Assembly: GCF_900156895.1 (NCBI RefSeq)
Contig: NZ_FTPD01000045.1
Coordinates: 62,001-126,000 of the forward strand
Direction: 5' to 3'
Origin: Mesorhizobium prunaredense
Lineage (GTDB): Bacteria; Pseudomonadota; Alphaproteobacteria; Rhizobiales; Rhizobiaceae
DNA length: 64,000 nucleotides
Part shown: positions 44,586 to 51,926 of the stretch, one piece after another
How the letters are laid out: each line of letters starts with the position of its first letter
Position numbering within the stretch: position 1 is the first letter of the stretch
Made by a program: the position numbers and the translations under genes
The notes under the pieces: model-generated
The model's input: only the letters and a program-made list of their open reading frames with translations
Database searches by the model: none
Told to the model about the DNA's origin: nothing

Positions 44586-45644
44586 TCAGCGCTTGAGGCC
44601 AAGTTCGCGGAGTATCTGACCAATCCGTTCCTCGGATTTGGCACGGACATCCGCAAAGGCGACCGGCTTGGAATGCGGCATCGACCAGATCGGCTGCAGG
44701 CCGGTGGCTGCCTTGTCGGCGAGCGCGCCGTGTTTCTCTACCCAGCCCTGGAAGAGCTTCTTGTTCGCCGCGCCGTGCTTCTCGTCGTTGGCGAGCATGT
44801 GCATGAGGTCGATCGTGTTGGCGAGGTTGCGTTCGTAGTCGGCCTCGGCTGCCGAGATCACCGCCGGCGTTATGAAGTCGTGGTTGGCGGCGGCGATCTG
44901 CATCAGGAAGCCTGAGCGGAATGCTTCCCCGACCAGCGGCTCGAAGACGATGTTGATGGCGAAATACTGTTCGAGATAGTCGGTCGCGCCCATGATGGTT
45001 TCGACCGCCTCGCGGGTACCTTGCCAGTTGTTGTCCTCGAGCCAGGCCTTCTTGCCAAGTTCGTCGTCCCAGCCGGGAAGGTCCATGCCGATCTCGGCAA
45101 GGTAGAGCGTGATGTCCTGGGCAAGCCGCAGCTTGTAGGACGAGTTGGTCAGCGTCGCGTTGTTGATCATCTGGGTGTAGCCGTAACGCTGCGCCTGCAT
45201 CAGCGAGGTGCCGAGCCCGAATTCGGAGTGCTTCCAGGCGCCGAGTTGCGTCTGCAGAATCTTGACCCAGGCCTTGTCGAAGGTCTTGGGTGCCCCCGAC
45301 TTGCGGGCGTTGTTGATGACGCTCTGCACCATCGTCTCGATTTTCGACTGGCGCTGGTAGTGCGTGCGTTCCCACTCCTGATCGGGGGCGCGAAAGGCAT
45401 GCCAGTTGGAGCTCTGCGCAGCAGTGTTCTGCTTGACATAAGCGCCCTTGCCGTCGGCAAAGGAGATTATCCAGTCCTGGATCAGGTAACGCTCCGGGTC
45501 AGGCTGTACGTCGACCGTCATGTCTTCGTAGTGCGTGGCGCGCTGGCCCTTCGGGTCGAAATACCGGTACTTCCGGCTGTCGGAATCGGCAAAGATCGCC
45601 GCGCCGGCGGCTCCGGATCCGACTGAACTCGAGATAGCTGGCAT
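44586..45644 (-). CDS. prmC: Monooxygenase hydroxylase small (beta) subunit
   Basis: 352 residues; the ATG at 45644 with GGGAG eight bases upstream is preferred to a GTG at 45653. The fold is the metal-free ferritin-like beta subunit of soluble di-iron monooxygenases: long helices around NSSYKLRLAQDITLYLAEIG, GMDLPGWDDELGKKAWLEDN and FLMQIAAANHDFITPAVISA. It lacks the paired ExxH iron ligands found in the large subunit. It forms the alpha2-beta2 hydroxylase with the product of the gene at 46810. Confidence 0.92.
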   Translation of the reverse strand: MPAISSSVGSGAAGAAIFADSDSRKYRYFDPKGQRATHYEDMTVDVQPDPERYLIQDWIISFADGKGAYVKQNTAAQSSNWHAFRAPDQEWERTHYQRQSKIETMVQSVINNARKSGAPKTFDKAWVKILQTQLGAWKHSEFGLGTSLMQAQRYGYTQMINNATLTNSSYKLRLAQDITLYLAEIGMDLPGWDDELGKKAWLEDNNWQGTREAVETIMGATDYLEQYFAINIVFEPLVGEAFRSGFLMQIAAANHDFITPAVISAAEADYERNLANTIDLMHMLANDEKHGAANKKLFQGWVEKHGALADKAATGLQPIWSMPHSKPVAFADVRAKSEERIGQILRELGLKR

Positions 45645-45694
45645 AGTCTTCACTCCCTTGTTGCAGTTGTGGTTGCAGTTGCGTGGCCGTCCCT

Positions 45695-46756
45695 TCAGTG
45701 GGTCGGCGTAGCACCTGTCGATGTGGTGAACTTGTCGAAGAAGATCCGCTCAGTCTCGAACCCGTTCATGAACAGAACCGGCTGAAGCGCATCAATCATC
45801 GGTGGCGGGCCACAGGCATGGACATCGCCCTGCCCGTCGACCGCAAGTTGCTTGAGCTTGGCGTCGACACTCTGGTGTACGAAACCGCGTTCGCCTTCCC
45901 ATTCGGCGTCATCAGTCGCGTGCGACAGCACGGGAATGAAAGTGACATCCGAATGCTGGCCGATCAGCTCGGCGATCCTGTCGAGATAGAACAGGTCGTT
46001 GCGGGTCCTGGCACCGTAGAAGAAATAGACCGGACGTTTCTCGCCGCTCTTCAGATGGTCGTTGAGGATCGACCAGATCGGCGACATGCCTGAGCCGGCG
46101 CCGACCAGGACTAGGGGTCCTTGCCGTTCTTCCCGACGGAAACAGGTTCCGTAGGGTCCGACGACGGTAACTTCGGCTCCAACCTTGATTCCTCCGGAAT
46201 CGAGTTCTCCAGAGAACTTTCCCTCAGGGTATTTTTTGATGATGAAGCAGAGTTTTTCGGTTTGGTCCGGCGTATTTGCCATGGAGAACGAGCGCGTAAT
46301 CGTCTCCCCTTTTTCCGTGGTAACCGTGATGTCGACATATTGCCCCGCCCAGAACTTTATCGGCGAGCCGAGTTCGATCTCGATGCCGCGAATGTCGTGG
46401 GTCAGGTGCTCGATCAGAGCAATCCGGCCGTTGAACGTCTTCACGGCGATCGCTTTCGCCAAAATCTCCTCGTCGTAGTTGAGAAGCTCGACTTCCAGAT
46501 CGGAGTAGGCGATGCAGCGGCACAAAAGGACGTGGCCGCTCTCCTTCTCCATGTCGTTCAGCGCGAAAGTCGAGTATTTCAGCATGTCGACTTCGCCATC
46601 GAGCAACACGCTCTTGCAGGCCGAGCATTGCCCTTCCTTGCAGCCGTGCGGCAGGGCGATGCCCTGGCGGAACGCAGCGTTGAGCACCGTTTCGCCATGC
46701 TCGACATCGAATTCGACGCCGACCGGGCTGAGCCTGACCGTGTGGGTTTCCGACAT
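45695..46756 (-). CDS. prmB: Monooxygenase reductase (2Fe-2S, FAD, NADH)
   Basis: 353 residues; GGAGG lies five bases before the ATG. A plant-type ferredoxin domain has ligands Cys39, Cys44, Cys47 and Cys79 (HGCKEGQCSACK ... LLCRC). The FAD motif RSFSMA is at 155-160, and the NADH part has LVGAGSGMSPI near 217-227 and VHACGPPPM near the C-terminus. It passes electrons from NADH through FAD and the iron-sulfur cluster to the di-iron hydroxylase. It lies between the two hydroxylase subunit genes, as in mimABCD. Confidence 0.93.
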   Translation of the reverse strand: MSETHTVRLSPVGVEFDVEHGETVLNAAFRQGIALPHGCKEGQCSACKSVLLDGEVDMLKYSTFALNDMEKESGHVLLCRCIAYSDLEVELLNYDEEILAKAIAVKTFNGRIALIEHLTHDIRGIEIELGSPIKFWAGQYVDITVTTEKGETITRSFSMANTPDQTEKLCFIIKKYPEGKFSGELDSGGIKVGAEVTVVGPYGTCFRREERQGPLVLVGAGSGMSPIWSILNDHLKSGEKRPVYFFYGARTRNDLFYLDRIAELIGQHSDVTFIPVLSHATDDAEWEGERGFVHQSVDAKLKQLAVDGQGDVHACGPPPMIDALQPVLFMNGFETERIFFDKFTTSTGATPTH

Positions 46757-46809
46757 ACGGACCTCCAGTGAAAGGAAGAGGCGGGACGAACCCGCCCCCT
46801 TTGGCCTGA

Positions 46810-48483
46810 TCAGTTGCAGGGATTGATCGTGAAGCCGGCCCGGTATTCCGCCAGGTGCTTCTCACGGTCCGCGGGTGACATGGCACGCAGCGCGTTGAGC
46901 GGCGACCCGAGCTTGTTGCCGCGCACGTCGTCCAGCGTCCACATCTCTTTGTCGTCGAAACGCATATGTGGCTGCGGGACCAGCGTCTTGCCGTCGGAGC
47001 GGACGAAGTTCAGGTCCTTGATGGCATCGGCCAGATCCCAGCCGTCATAGAGCGTCTCCCATTCGCGCTTGCCGCTGAAGCGGCCCATCGCGGGCGTCGG
47101 ACGGCCCTGATATTCGTCGGCGAACGCCACGGTAGCAGTCCACTTGTCGAGTTCGTGGGCGAAGGTGTGCAACTGGCCGTAGATCTCGCCGACCACCATG
47201 TCCTCGCGGATCAGGCAGGGTACGAGACAGGACCAGCAGCGGTGCGGGTAGACGTAGCCGACGTCGCTGTTGAACAGCAGCACCTTCTCGCCCTTGTGGC
47301 TGAGCTTGGCGTACCATTTCCAGAAGTCGCCGAATTCGGCGTACCAGCCCGGATACTTGTGCTCGAACCACTCGAAGTCCTTGTCGGTCTGAGCTTCGAT
47401 GCGCCAGAAGTTGACCGGCCAGCCGACCGCGAAGAACTGCCCGACCTTGTGGACGTAATTCTTCTTGGTGATGCGTTCCCAGGCCGCCTGGACGTCGTCG
47501 TGATGGACCTTGATGCCGTATTTCTCGAGCGGCAGCATGTAGGTGCGGTAGTAGTCTTCATAGATCCAGCGGTGCCACATTTCCGCGTAAGACTCCTTGT
47601 TCTTGTCGCGGTTGGTGGTGCCGTATTCGATGAAGGTGCCTATGGCCGCATCGACGATCGCGTGGTTCTGCCAGAAGGCATAGCGCAGGTCGCGCTCGAG
47701 CAGCAGATGATTTTCCGGCTCCTTGAGAGCCGCCATCAGCAGTGAGTGGCCATTACCGATATGCCGGCTCTCGTCGGACTGCACCGACAGGAAGACGGTC
47801 GGCAGCGCATAGTCGCCGTTGCGGGCGGCTTCCGAAGGCATGGCGACAAAGAGCGTGTTGGTAAAGGCGGTTTCGGCCACCACCGTCAGGTACATGCAGG
47901 CGGCAGTCATGGTGTCGCCGGTGATGAAGCCTTCCGCGAACTGCCGGCCAATAGTCGTGGCGTAGCATTTGCCGAAGGCTTCCTCGGTGATGTCGAAGCC
48001 AGCCGGATCGATGTAGTTCTCCATGTACCATTTCTTCAGGTTCATCTGGATCGTCGAGTGCCGGAACTCGTCGATCATCTGCATCGTGAAACCGGTCCTG
48101 AGTTCCTCGCCAGGAGCGATACGGGCGACCATCGCCATCGAGCGGGCAGCCGAGATTTCCGGGAAGGGAATGATCGCCAGAAAGAGTTTCATCCACTCGA
48201 CCCAGCGCGGTTCGACATTGCGGAACATGTCGCCGCGCAGCGCCGCATCCAGCGCGCCGTAGACCCGGTTGTCCTTCTCTTCCTGCATCGGGAAGTAGGA
48301 CCGCAGGACCTGTTTCATCGGGTCGCGCGGTGTCTTGTTGATCTTGTAGTCCGTCGGAAACGTCATCGCTTCCTGAACGTAGGAAGGATTCCAGCCGAGA
48401 TCGGCAATCTTCTTGGTTGCCTCGCCGACGGAAATTCCGCGTTGCGAGGTAATCTTGTTGAGCGTCAGAGACGTCATGGTCAT
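46810..48483 (-). CDS. prmA: Monooxygenase hydroxylase large (alpha) subunit
   Basis: 557 residues. The di-iron site is complete: Glu109 (PFPEISAARS), Glu139/His142 (DEFRHSTIQM), Glu204 (VVAETAFTN) and Glu238/His241 (QSDESRHIGNG). Sequence and gene order match propane-monooxygenase-type enzymes (PrmA/MimA), a group that hydroxylates propane, acetone, phenol or N-nitrosamines depending on the member. The ATG at 48483 is three bases from GGAGG; the ATG at 48477 has better spacing and may be the true start. It is first in an eight-gene operon with a sigma-54 promoter about 290 bp upstream. Confidence 0.93.
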   Translation of the reverse strand: MTMTSLTLNKITSQRGISVGEATKKIADLGWNPSYVQEAMTFPTDYKINKTPRDPMKQVLRSYFPMQEEKDNRVYGALDAALRGDMFRNVEPRWVEWMKLFLAIIPFPEISAARSMAMVARIAPGEELRTGFTMQMIDEFRHSTIQMNLKKWYMENYIDPAGFDITEEAFGKCYATTIGRQFAEGFITGDTMTAACMYLTVVAETAFTNTLFVAMPSEAARNGDYALPTVFLSVQSDESRHIGNGHSLLMAALKEPENHLLLERDLRYAFWQNHAIVDAAIGTFIEYGTTNRDKNKESYAEMWHRWIYEDYYRTYMLPLEKYGIKVHHDDVQAAWERITKKNYVHKVGQFFAVGWPVNFWRIEAQTDKDFEWFEHKYPGWYAEFGDFWKWYAKLSHKGEKVLLFNSDVGYVYPHRCWSCLVPCLIREDMVVGEIYGQLHTFAHELDKWTATVAFADEYQGRPTPAMGRFSGKREWETLYDGWDLADAIKDLNFVRSDGKTLVPQPHMRFDDKEMWTLDDVRGNKLGSPLNALRAMSPADREKHLAEYRAGFTINPCN

Positions 48484-48775
48484 AAGCCTCCACCAGGTTT
48501 GAGCCGCAAGTCCCTTGACCCCGGCATGGAGCGGCGCACAGCACCGCTAGTGAGAGTGCGAACGGCACGACAAAGGGTTGCGCGTTCAGGCGCGACTCAT
48601 GGTCCGGCCATTCAAGTGGATCGTGGCAAAGGTTCTCGAGGCATCTGGCAGGGACCGCGGCGCCAACCGCATATGCGATGGGCGTATCGAAGCGGACGTG
48701 ACCTGCTTCCTCCGTTCCTTCGTTCTTTTGGCACCGCGTCAAAAGCGCGATGGGCTTCTTGTGAAAATGAGCAAC

Positions 48776-48790
48776 GCAAGCGCCGTGCCA
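48776..48790 (-). promoter_or_regulatory. Sigma-54 (-24/-12) promoter of the monooxygenase operon
   Basis: On the minus strand the sequence is TGGCACG-GCGC-TTGC, a perfect match to the TGGCACG-N4-TTGC consensus with GG and GC in the required spacing. It points toward prmA and leaves a leader of about 280 nt. A sigma-54 activator gene lies at the far end of the operon. Confidence 0.8.
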
Positions 48791-48860
48791 ACTTGAAAAT
48801 AGCACCCATGGCAAGGGCTCAAAACAAAATCGCTGCTCTTTCGGCACATAAGCAGATGGT

Positions 48861-48885
48861 CAACTGTAACATTCTTTTACAGTTG
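48861..48885. promoter_or_regulatory. Palindromic upstream activator site candidate
   Basis: CAACTGTAA at 48861-48869 and TTACAGTTG at 48877-48885 are perfect inverted 9-mers separated by 7 bp. The site lies about 70-95 bp upstream of the -24 element, the normal position for an enhancer bound by a Fis-domain sigma-54 activator. The likely ligand is the AcoR-type protein encoded at 37245-39317. Confidence 0.65.
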
Positions 48886-49045
48886 TAACGTACGTCTGTA
48901 ATATTTAACGCCTATTCGCAACTGCAATATATTTAGTTAGCAAGCGCAGCAAGTACAAAAACGAATATCATCTATTCAATTCTTCGTCTTTCTCCACTAT
49001 TTGGGGGTGACGGCCCATGGACGGGCCTCGCGCTGGAGAGAGACC

Positions 49046-49519
49046 ATGCCAAACGATAAAGACAGCCGGGGGCCACCCGAGCCAATGTCCAGTCAGACCG
49101 ACGGCGTCACCGGCGATCTTGTCAGGCTGATGCAGCGCGATCTGGTCTTTGTCATGCGCTTTATGGGCGAGAGCCAACATCGCCTCCAGAGCCACTTCCA
49201 GGACTTCATCCGGGCCGAGCTTGCCGCCGGCGGCGTCACCACGGAAACGCATCCGATGATCCATCTGTTCATCGAGAACCATGCGATCCTGTTGCGCGAC
49301 TTCGTGTTTTCCGGCGTTTCGCTGTCGCGGCAGTTCCGCGTCGAGGAGATCGAGCGCCTTACCGGCGATACGACATCGATGATCCGCGTCGACATCTGGG
49401 ATCAGCTCAAGAGCCACATCGAAACGGCCGAAAAACAGTTCCAGTCGCAGGCCGGCACATTGCCAAAATTGCTGTCGGCTTTCGAAAAACCGCCCGGATC
49501 TTTGGGGAGCGAAAAATGA
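49046..49519 (+). CDS. Unknown protein, first gene of four-gene operon
   Basis: 157 residues, ATG behind GGAGAGAG. It is soluble and predicted mostly helical: DGVTGDLVRLMQRDLVFVMR, then a His-rich middle (TETHPMIHLFIENHAILLRD) and an amphipathic region (IWDQLKSHIETAEKQFQSQA). No known domain was recognised. Its stop overlaps the next start (ATGA), so it is cotranslated with the coiled-coil protein. Sitting divergently from the monooxygenase operon and inside the repeat-bounded block, it may belong functionally to hydrocarbon metabolism, but no sequence motif shows that. Confidence 0.7.
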   Translation: MPNDKDSRGPPEPMSSQTDGVTGDLVRLMQRDLVFVMRFMGESQHRLQSHFQDFIRAELAAGGVTTETHPMIHLFIENHAILLRDFVFSGVSLSRQFRVEEIERLTGDTTSMIRVDIWDQLKSHIETAEKQFQSQAGTLPKLLSAFEKPPGSLGSEK

Positions 49520-49836
49520 CAGGAGGGTCCGATACTGCCAAGCGTGACATGTTGCTCGCTCGCCGGCTCGATCTTGTCGCCAACGTCTCCGCGCTGACTG
49601 CCGAGGCGCTGCGGCTCGATCAGAAACGCGCCGGTATCGAGATGGATGTGCTGCGCCTGGAACTCGAAATCGGCAGGAGCGGCGCCAGCGCGCAACTGGT
49701 GCAGGATTTGCATGAGGCGGAGGAGAGAGCCGCGGCGGTCATGCAGGAAGGCGCAAGGTGCGAGCAACGCATCGCCGCCGCGGAGGGTGAGGTCGAGGAC
49801 GTCGACCGCAGCCTCGCGGCGACGGTGGGTAACTGA
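49516..49836 (+). CDS. Small coiled-coil protein, second gene of unknown operon
   Basis: 106 residues, almost entirely helical with heptad character (VSALTAEALRLDQKRAGIEM, LRLELEIGRSGASAQLVQDL, ERAAAVMQEGARCEQRIAAA). No signal or membrane segment. The start overlaps the previous stop by 4 nt. Such short coiled coils often act as assembly partners or scaffolds. Together with the beta-propeller protein downstream it may form a complex. No family assignment. Confidence 0.7.
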   Translation: MTGGSDTAKRDMLLARRLDLVANVSALTAEALRLDQKRAGIEMDVLRLELEIGRSGASAQLVQDLHEAEERAAAVMQEGARCEQRIAAAEGEVEDVDRSLAATVGN

Positions 49837-49850
49837 CGAAGGGAATGGTC

Positions 49851-50978
49851 ATGAACCAGCACGCGATACAGAACCTGACCTTGTTCGACCTGCTGGCGCG
49901 AAGCTGGCGTCGCCCGTCGGCGATCGCCGACCTGCGCTTCAGCGCCGATGGCTCGACCGTCGCCTTCACGTGCGTGGATGGAACGGTCGCAATTGCCGCA
50001 GTCGCGGACCAGGAGCCGCCGGAGTCGCGGATCAGGGTGAGCGGCGATCTCGGCCGGACAACGATCCGCCCGCGAGAGAGGCCACAGGCACCATTGATCG
50101 CGACCGCTGCGTTGGCGGATGGAGACGTCCCGCTCGCCAGCTACCTTTCCTCCGGCTTCCTCGTTGGAACGGCGGCTGGCGAAGCGGTGCATCTGGCCGC
50201 GGACGGCAATATGATGGAGACGTTGGTCAAGATCGACGGGCCGGTCGTCGCCGTCGACCACAACCCCCGGACGGCCATAACAGCCGTCAGCAACCGGCAG
50301 GATGTCTTCCTGGCACGCGGCCAAGGCGATGCAGTACGACTGCGACACGATGCGACACCGTCCACGGATGCGCTTGCCTTTTCGCCAGGCGGAAGGCGCC
50401 TCGCCCATGGCCTAGGCGACGGATTGTCGATCTGGGCGGTCGACGGCGACGCTACCCCGATACGCGACGTTTCTTTTTCGGCGCGCCCGGTATCGATCCG
50501 CTGGAGTGGAGACGGCACATGGCTGGCCTGTGGGCTCGAAGCCGGAGGCTTTGCCCTGGTCAGCGCGGCCGATGGCCGGATTGACCTTGTCGAGGGATTT
50601 CCATCGCCGGTCCGGACACTGTGCTGGAGCCTGCCGGAGAATGCGCTGTTTGCGTCGGGCGCCTTCCGGATCGCCGGCTGGTCGATGACCGCTCCGCCAC
50701 TTGACGGCGACACCTCGGGCGCGCTGGAGACTGGCCGAGCCGGGCTGGTTCCGGTCGAGACAGTGGCTGCGCACCCGGAGAAAAAACTGATCGCGGCCGG
50801 CTATGCCAACGGCCGGATCACCATCGCCCAGATCGGCGCGCGAGACGAACTCCTCGTCAGGCCGCTGGGCAGCGCGGTGACCGCGCTTGCCTGGTCCGGC
50901 GACGGACGCCACCTAGCAGTGGGCGCAGTCGACGGCACCGCCGCGATCGTGACCTTTCCCGCACAGATGTTCAAATAG
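49851..50978 (+). CDS. Beta-propeller (WD40-like) protein, third gene of unknown operon
   Basis: 375 residues from the ATG at 49851 with AAGGG seven bases upstream. Repeated blade-like units are visible: AIADLRFSADGSTVAFTCVD, TDALAFSPGGRRLAHGLGDG, PVSIRWSGDGTWLACGLEAG and VTALAWSGDGRHLAVGAVDG, about six or seven in all. There is no signal peptide, so it is a cytosolic propeller, probably a protein-protein interaction platform. Cytosolic WD40-like proteins are uncommon in rhizobial catabolic loci. It lies 14 bp after the coiled-coil gene. Confidence 0.75.
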   Translation: MNQHAIQNLTLFDLLARSWRRPSAIADLRFSADGSTVAFTCVDGTVAIAAVADQEPPESRIRVSGDLGRTTIRPRERPQAPLIATAALADGDVPLASYLSSGFLVGTAAGEAVHLAADGNMMETLVKIDGPVVAVDHNPRTAITAVSNRQDVFLARGQGDAVRLRHDATPSTDALAFSPGGRRLAHGLGDGLSIWAVDGDATPIRDVSFSARPVSIRWSGDGTWLACGLEAGGFALVSAADGRIDLVEGFPSPVRTLCWSLPENALFASGAFRIAGWSMTAPPLDGDTSGALETGRAGLVPVETVAAHPEKKLIAAGYANGRITIAQIGARDELLVRPLGSAVTALAWSGDGRHLAVGAVDGTAAIVTFPAQMFK

Positions 50979-51009
50979 CAAAGGCAGCCGCATGCAAAAG
51001 GAGCACAAA

Positions 51010-51183
51010 ATGCAAACCGAACCCACCCCCGAGGACGAGAGCAAGGACGAATTCTTCGAACGGCTCGCCAAGCTGTCGGAAGAAATGGTGGCCAAACACG
51101 GCAAGGATTTCAGTATGGGCGCATTGGTGCTTGCCGCCCGCTGGATTGCCGAAAACCGCGTCGGCCAGTTGAAGACCAACTAA
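51010..51183 (+). CDS. Small acidic protein, fourth gene of unknown operon
   Basis: 57 residues from the ATG at 51010, which has AAGGAG eight bases upstream. The acidic start (TEPTPEDESKDEFFERLAKL) leads into a short helix-rich end (GALVLAARWIAENRVGQLK). It is 31 bp after the propeller gene. The size and charge suggest a small accessory or regulatory subunit. No relatives were recognised. Confidence 0.65.
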   Translation: MQTEPTPEDESKDEFFERLAKLSEEMVAKHGKDFSMGALVLAARWIAENRVGQLKTN

Positions 51184-51567
51184 ACTCACGGCCAATCAAT
51201 GCGCTCGAAAGCCATAGCTCCGAAGGAGCTTCAGGCGGATTCGCCGTACAGGTTTGCGCTGGCTGTGTATGCCATTCCTTCAGATTGCGACTTACCCTGG
51301 ATCGAGGGCTCATCCAGGCGCGACTCAATCCAGCGCTCGCAGATGCCGCACGGACGCTGGCGATCGGCGCAGGTATCAGTTGCGCCGTAGTCATTGATGG
51401 CAGTGTGCATCACGGAGCACATGGGGAGCCGGCCTGCTGGTCGGGCGCGGCCGTTGCCACCGTCAACAAGCTCACCTATGGCGGCAGCCGCTATTCGCTG
51501 GGCAGCCGCTACGCGCCCTCACCCCGCCGCATGAGCAGCGACGGCCCGCCTAGCAGGGCGGGCGGCG
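51184..51567. other. Junction region with gene fragments at the right end of the block
   Basis: No intact gene. About 51300-51430 reads protein-like in the plus direction (RLNPALADAARTLAIGAGIS, CAVVIDGSVHHGAHGEPAC) with no start, then runs directly into the gntR 3'-end copy at 51437. This looks like a fusion of unrelated gene fragments at an old recombination junction. Confidence 0.45.
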
Positions 51568-51598
51568 CTATCGGCCCAACGGCTGCCTGGATAGGGAA
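51437..51598. repeat. Direct repeat, right copy (gntR 3' remnant plus small-gene 3' end)
   Basis: The segment matches 30723-30883 with about nine differences. In the plus direction it encodes WSGAAVATVNKLTYGGSRYS as in the intact GntR protein, but an extra C near the end shifts the frame past the original stop, so this is a remnant. In the minus direction it contains the last ten or so codons of the intact small gene at 51568-51777. Confidence 0.85.
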
Positions 51599-51777
51599 AT
51601 CAGTTCTGTCTCGTCGATCACGCCGGCCATGTAATTGGCAATAATCCGAGACGCGAGCGCCTCACGCTGACCAGTCGATTGACCTTCAAGCTTGAGTTGT
51701 TCGAACGCTCGAGCCAGCAGAGCCAACTCGGACGGATCGAAAATACCAGCTTCCTCAGCTTTTCGACGGATCGCCAT
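51568..51777 (-). CDS. Small conserved protein of unknown function
   Basis: 69 residues; the ATG at 51777 has GAGGG five bases upstream. The sequence (RRKAEEAGIFDPSELALLAR, QREALASRIIANYMAGVIDE, ELISLSRQPLGR) is the type of small helical protein often found conserved across Rhizobiales. The last codons lie inside the direct repeat, and a stub of the same C-terminus is present at the left copy near 30850-30883. That implies that this gene and the intact gntR were once convergent neighbours. Confidence 0.72.
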   Translation of the reverse strand: MAIRRKAEEAGIFDPSELALLARAFEQLKLEGQSTGQREALASRIIANYMAGVIDETELISLSRQPLGR

Positions 51778-51926
51778 GGCATCCCTCAAAGACAATCGAT
51801 TGTCTTGGCAACGTTTGCCGCAACATTGCGTTCCGGGAGGTGGTTCAAGACGAGCCTGGGCGGCGCGCACCGTTGCTGGCCCTCTGCCGACAGCGGCTGA
51901 CGCCAGTGGCCACTTGCCGGCCAAAG

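Larger units (their letters stand above)
48484..49045. other. Divergent control region between prmA and the four-gene unknown operon
   Basis: 560 bp with no gene. It holds the sigma-54 promoter (48776-48790), the CAACTGTAA/TTACAGTTG palindrome (48861-48885) and an AT-rich tract at about 48890-48990 that also contains GCAACTGCAATA, a partial copy of the palindrome arm. Short ORFs here are unconvincing. The promoter for the plus-strand operon was not identified; no -24/-12 element was found in that direction. Confidence 0.6.

Noticed and set aside
48890-49045. A sigma-54 promoter reading toward the four-gene operon
   Set aside because: The nearest candidate has GG and GC out of register by one base. 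No acceptable -24/-12 pair was found in the plus direction.
30723-51598. Interpreting the flanking repeats as insertion-sequence ends
   Set aside because: The repeats are parts of known genes (gntR and small-gene 3' ends), carry no terminal inverted repeats and flank no transposase.
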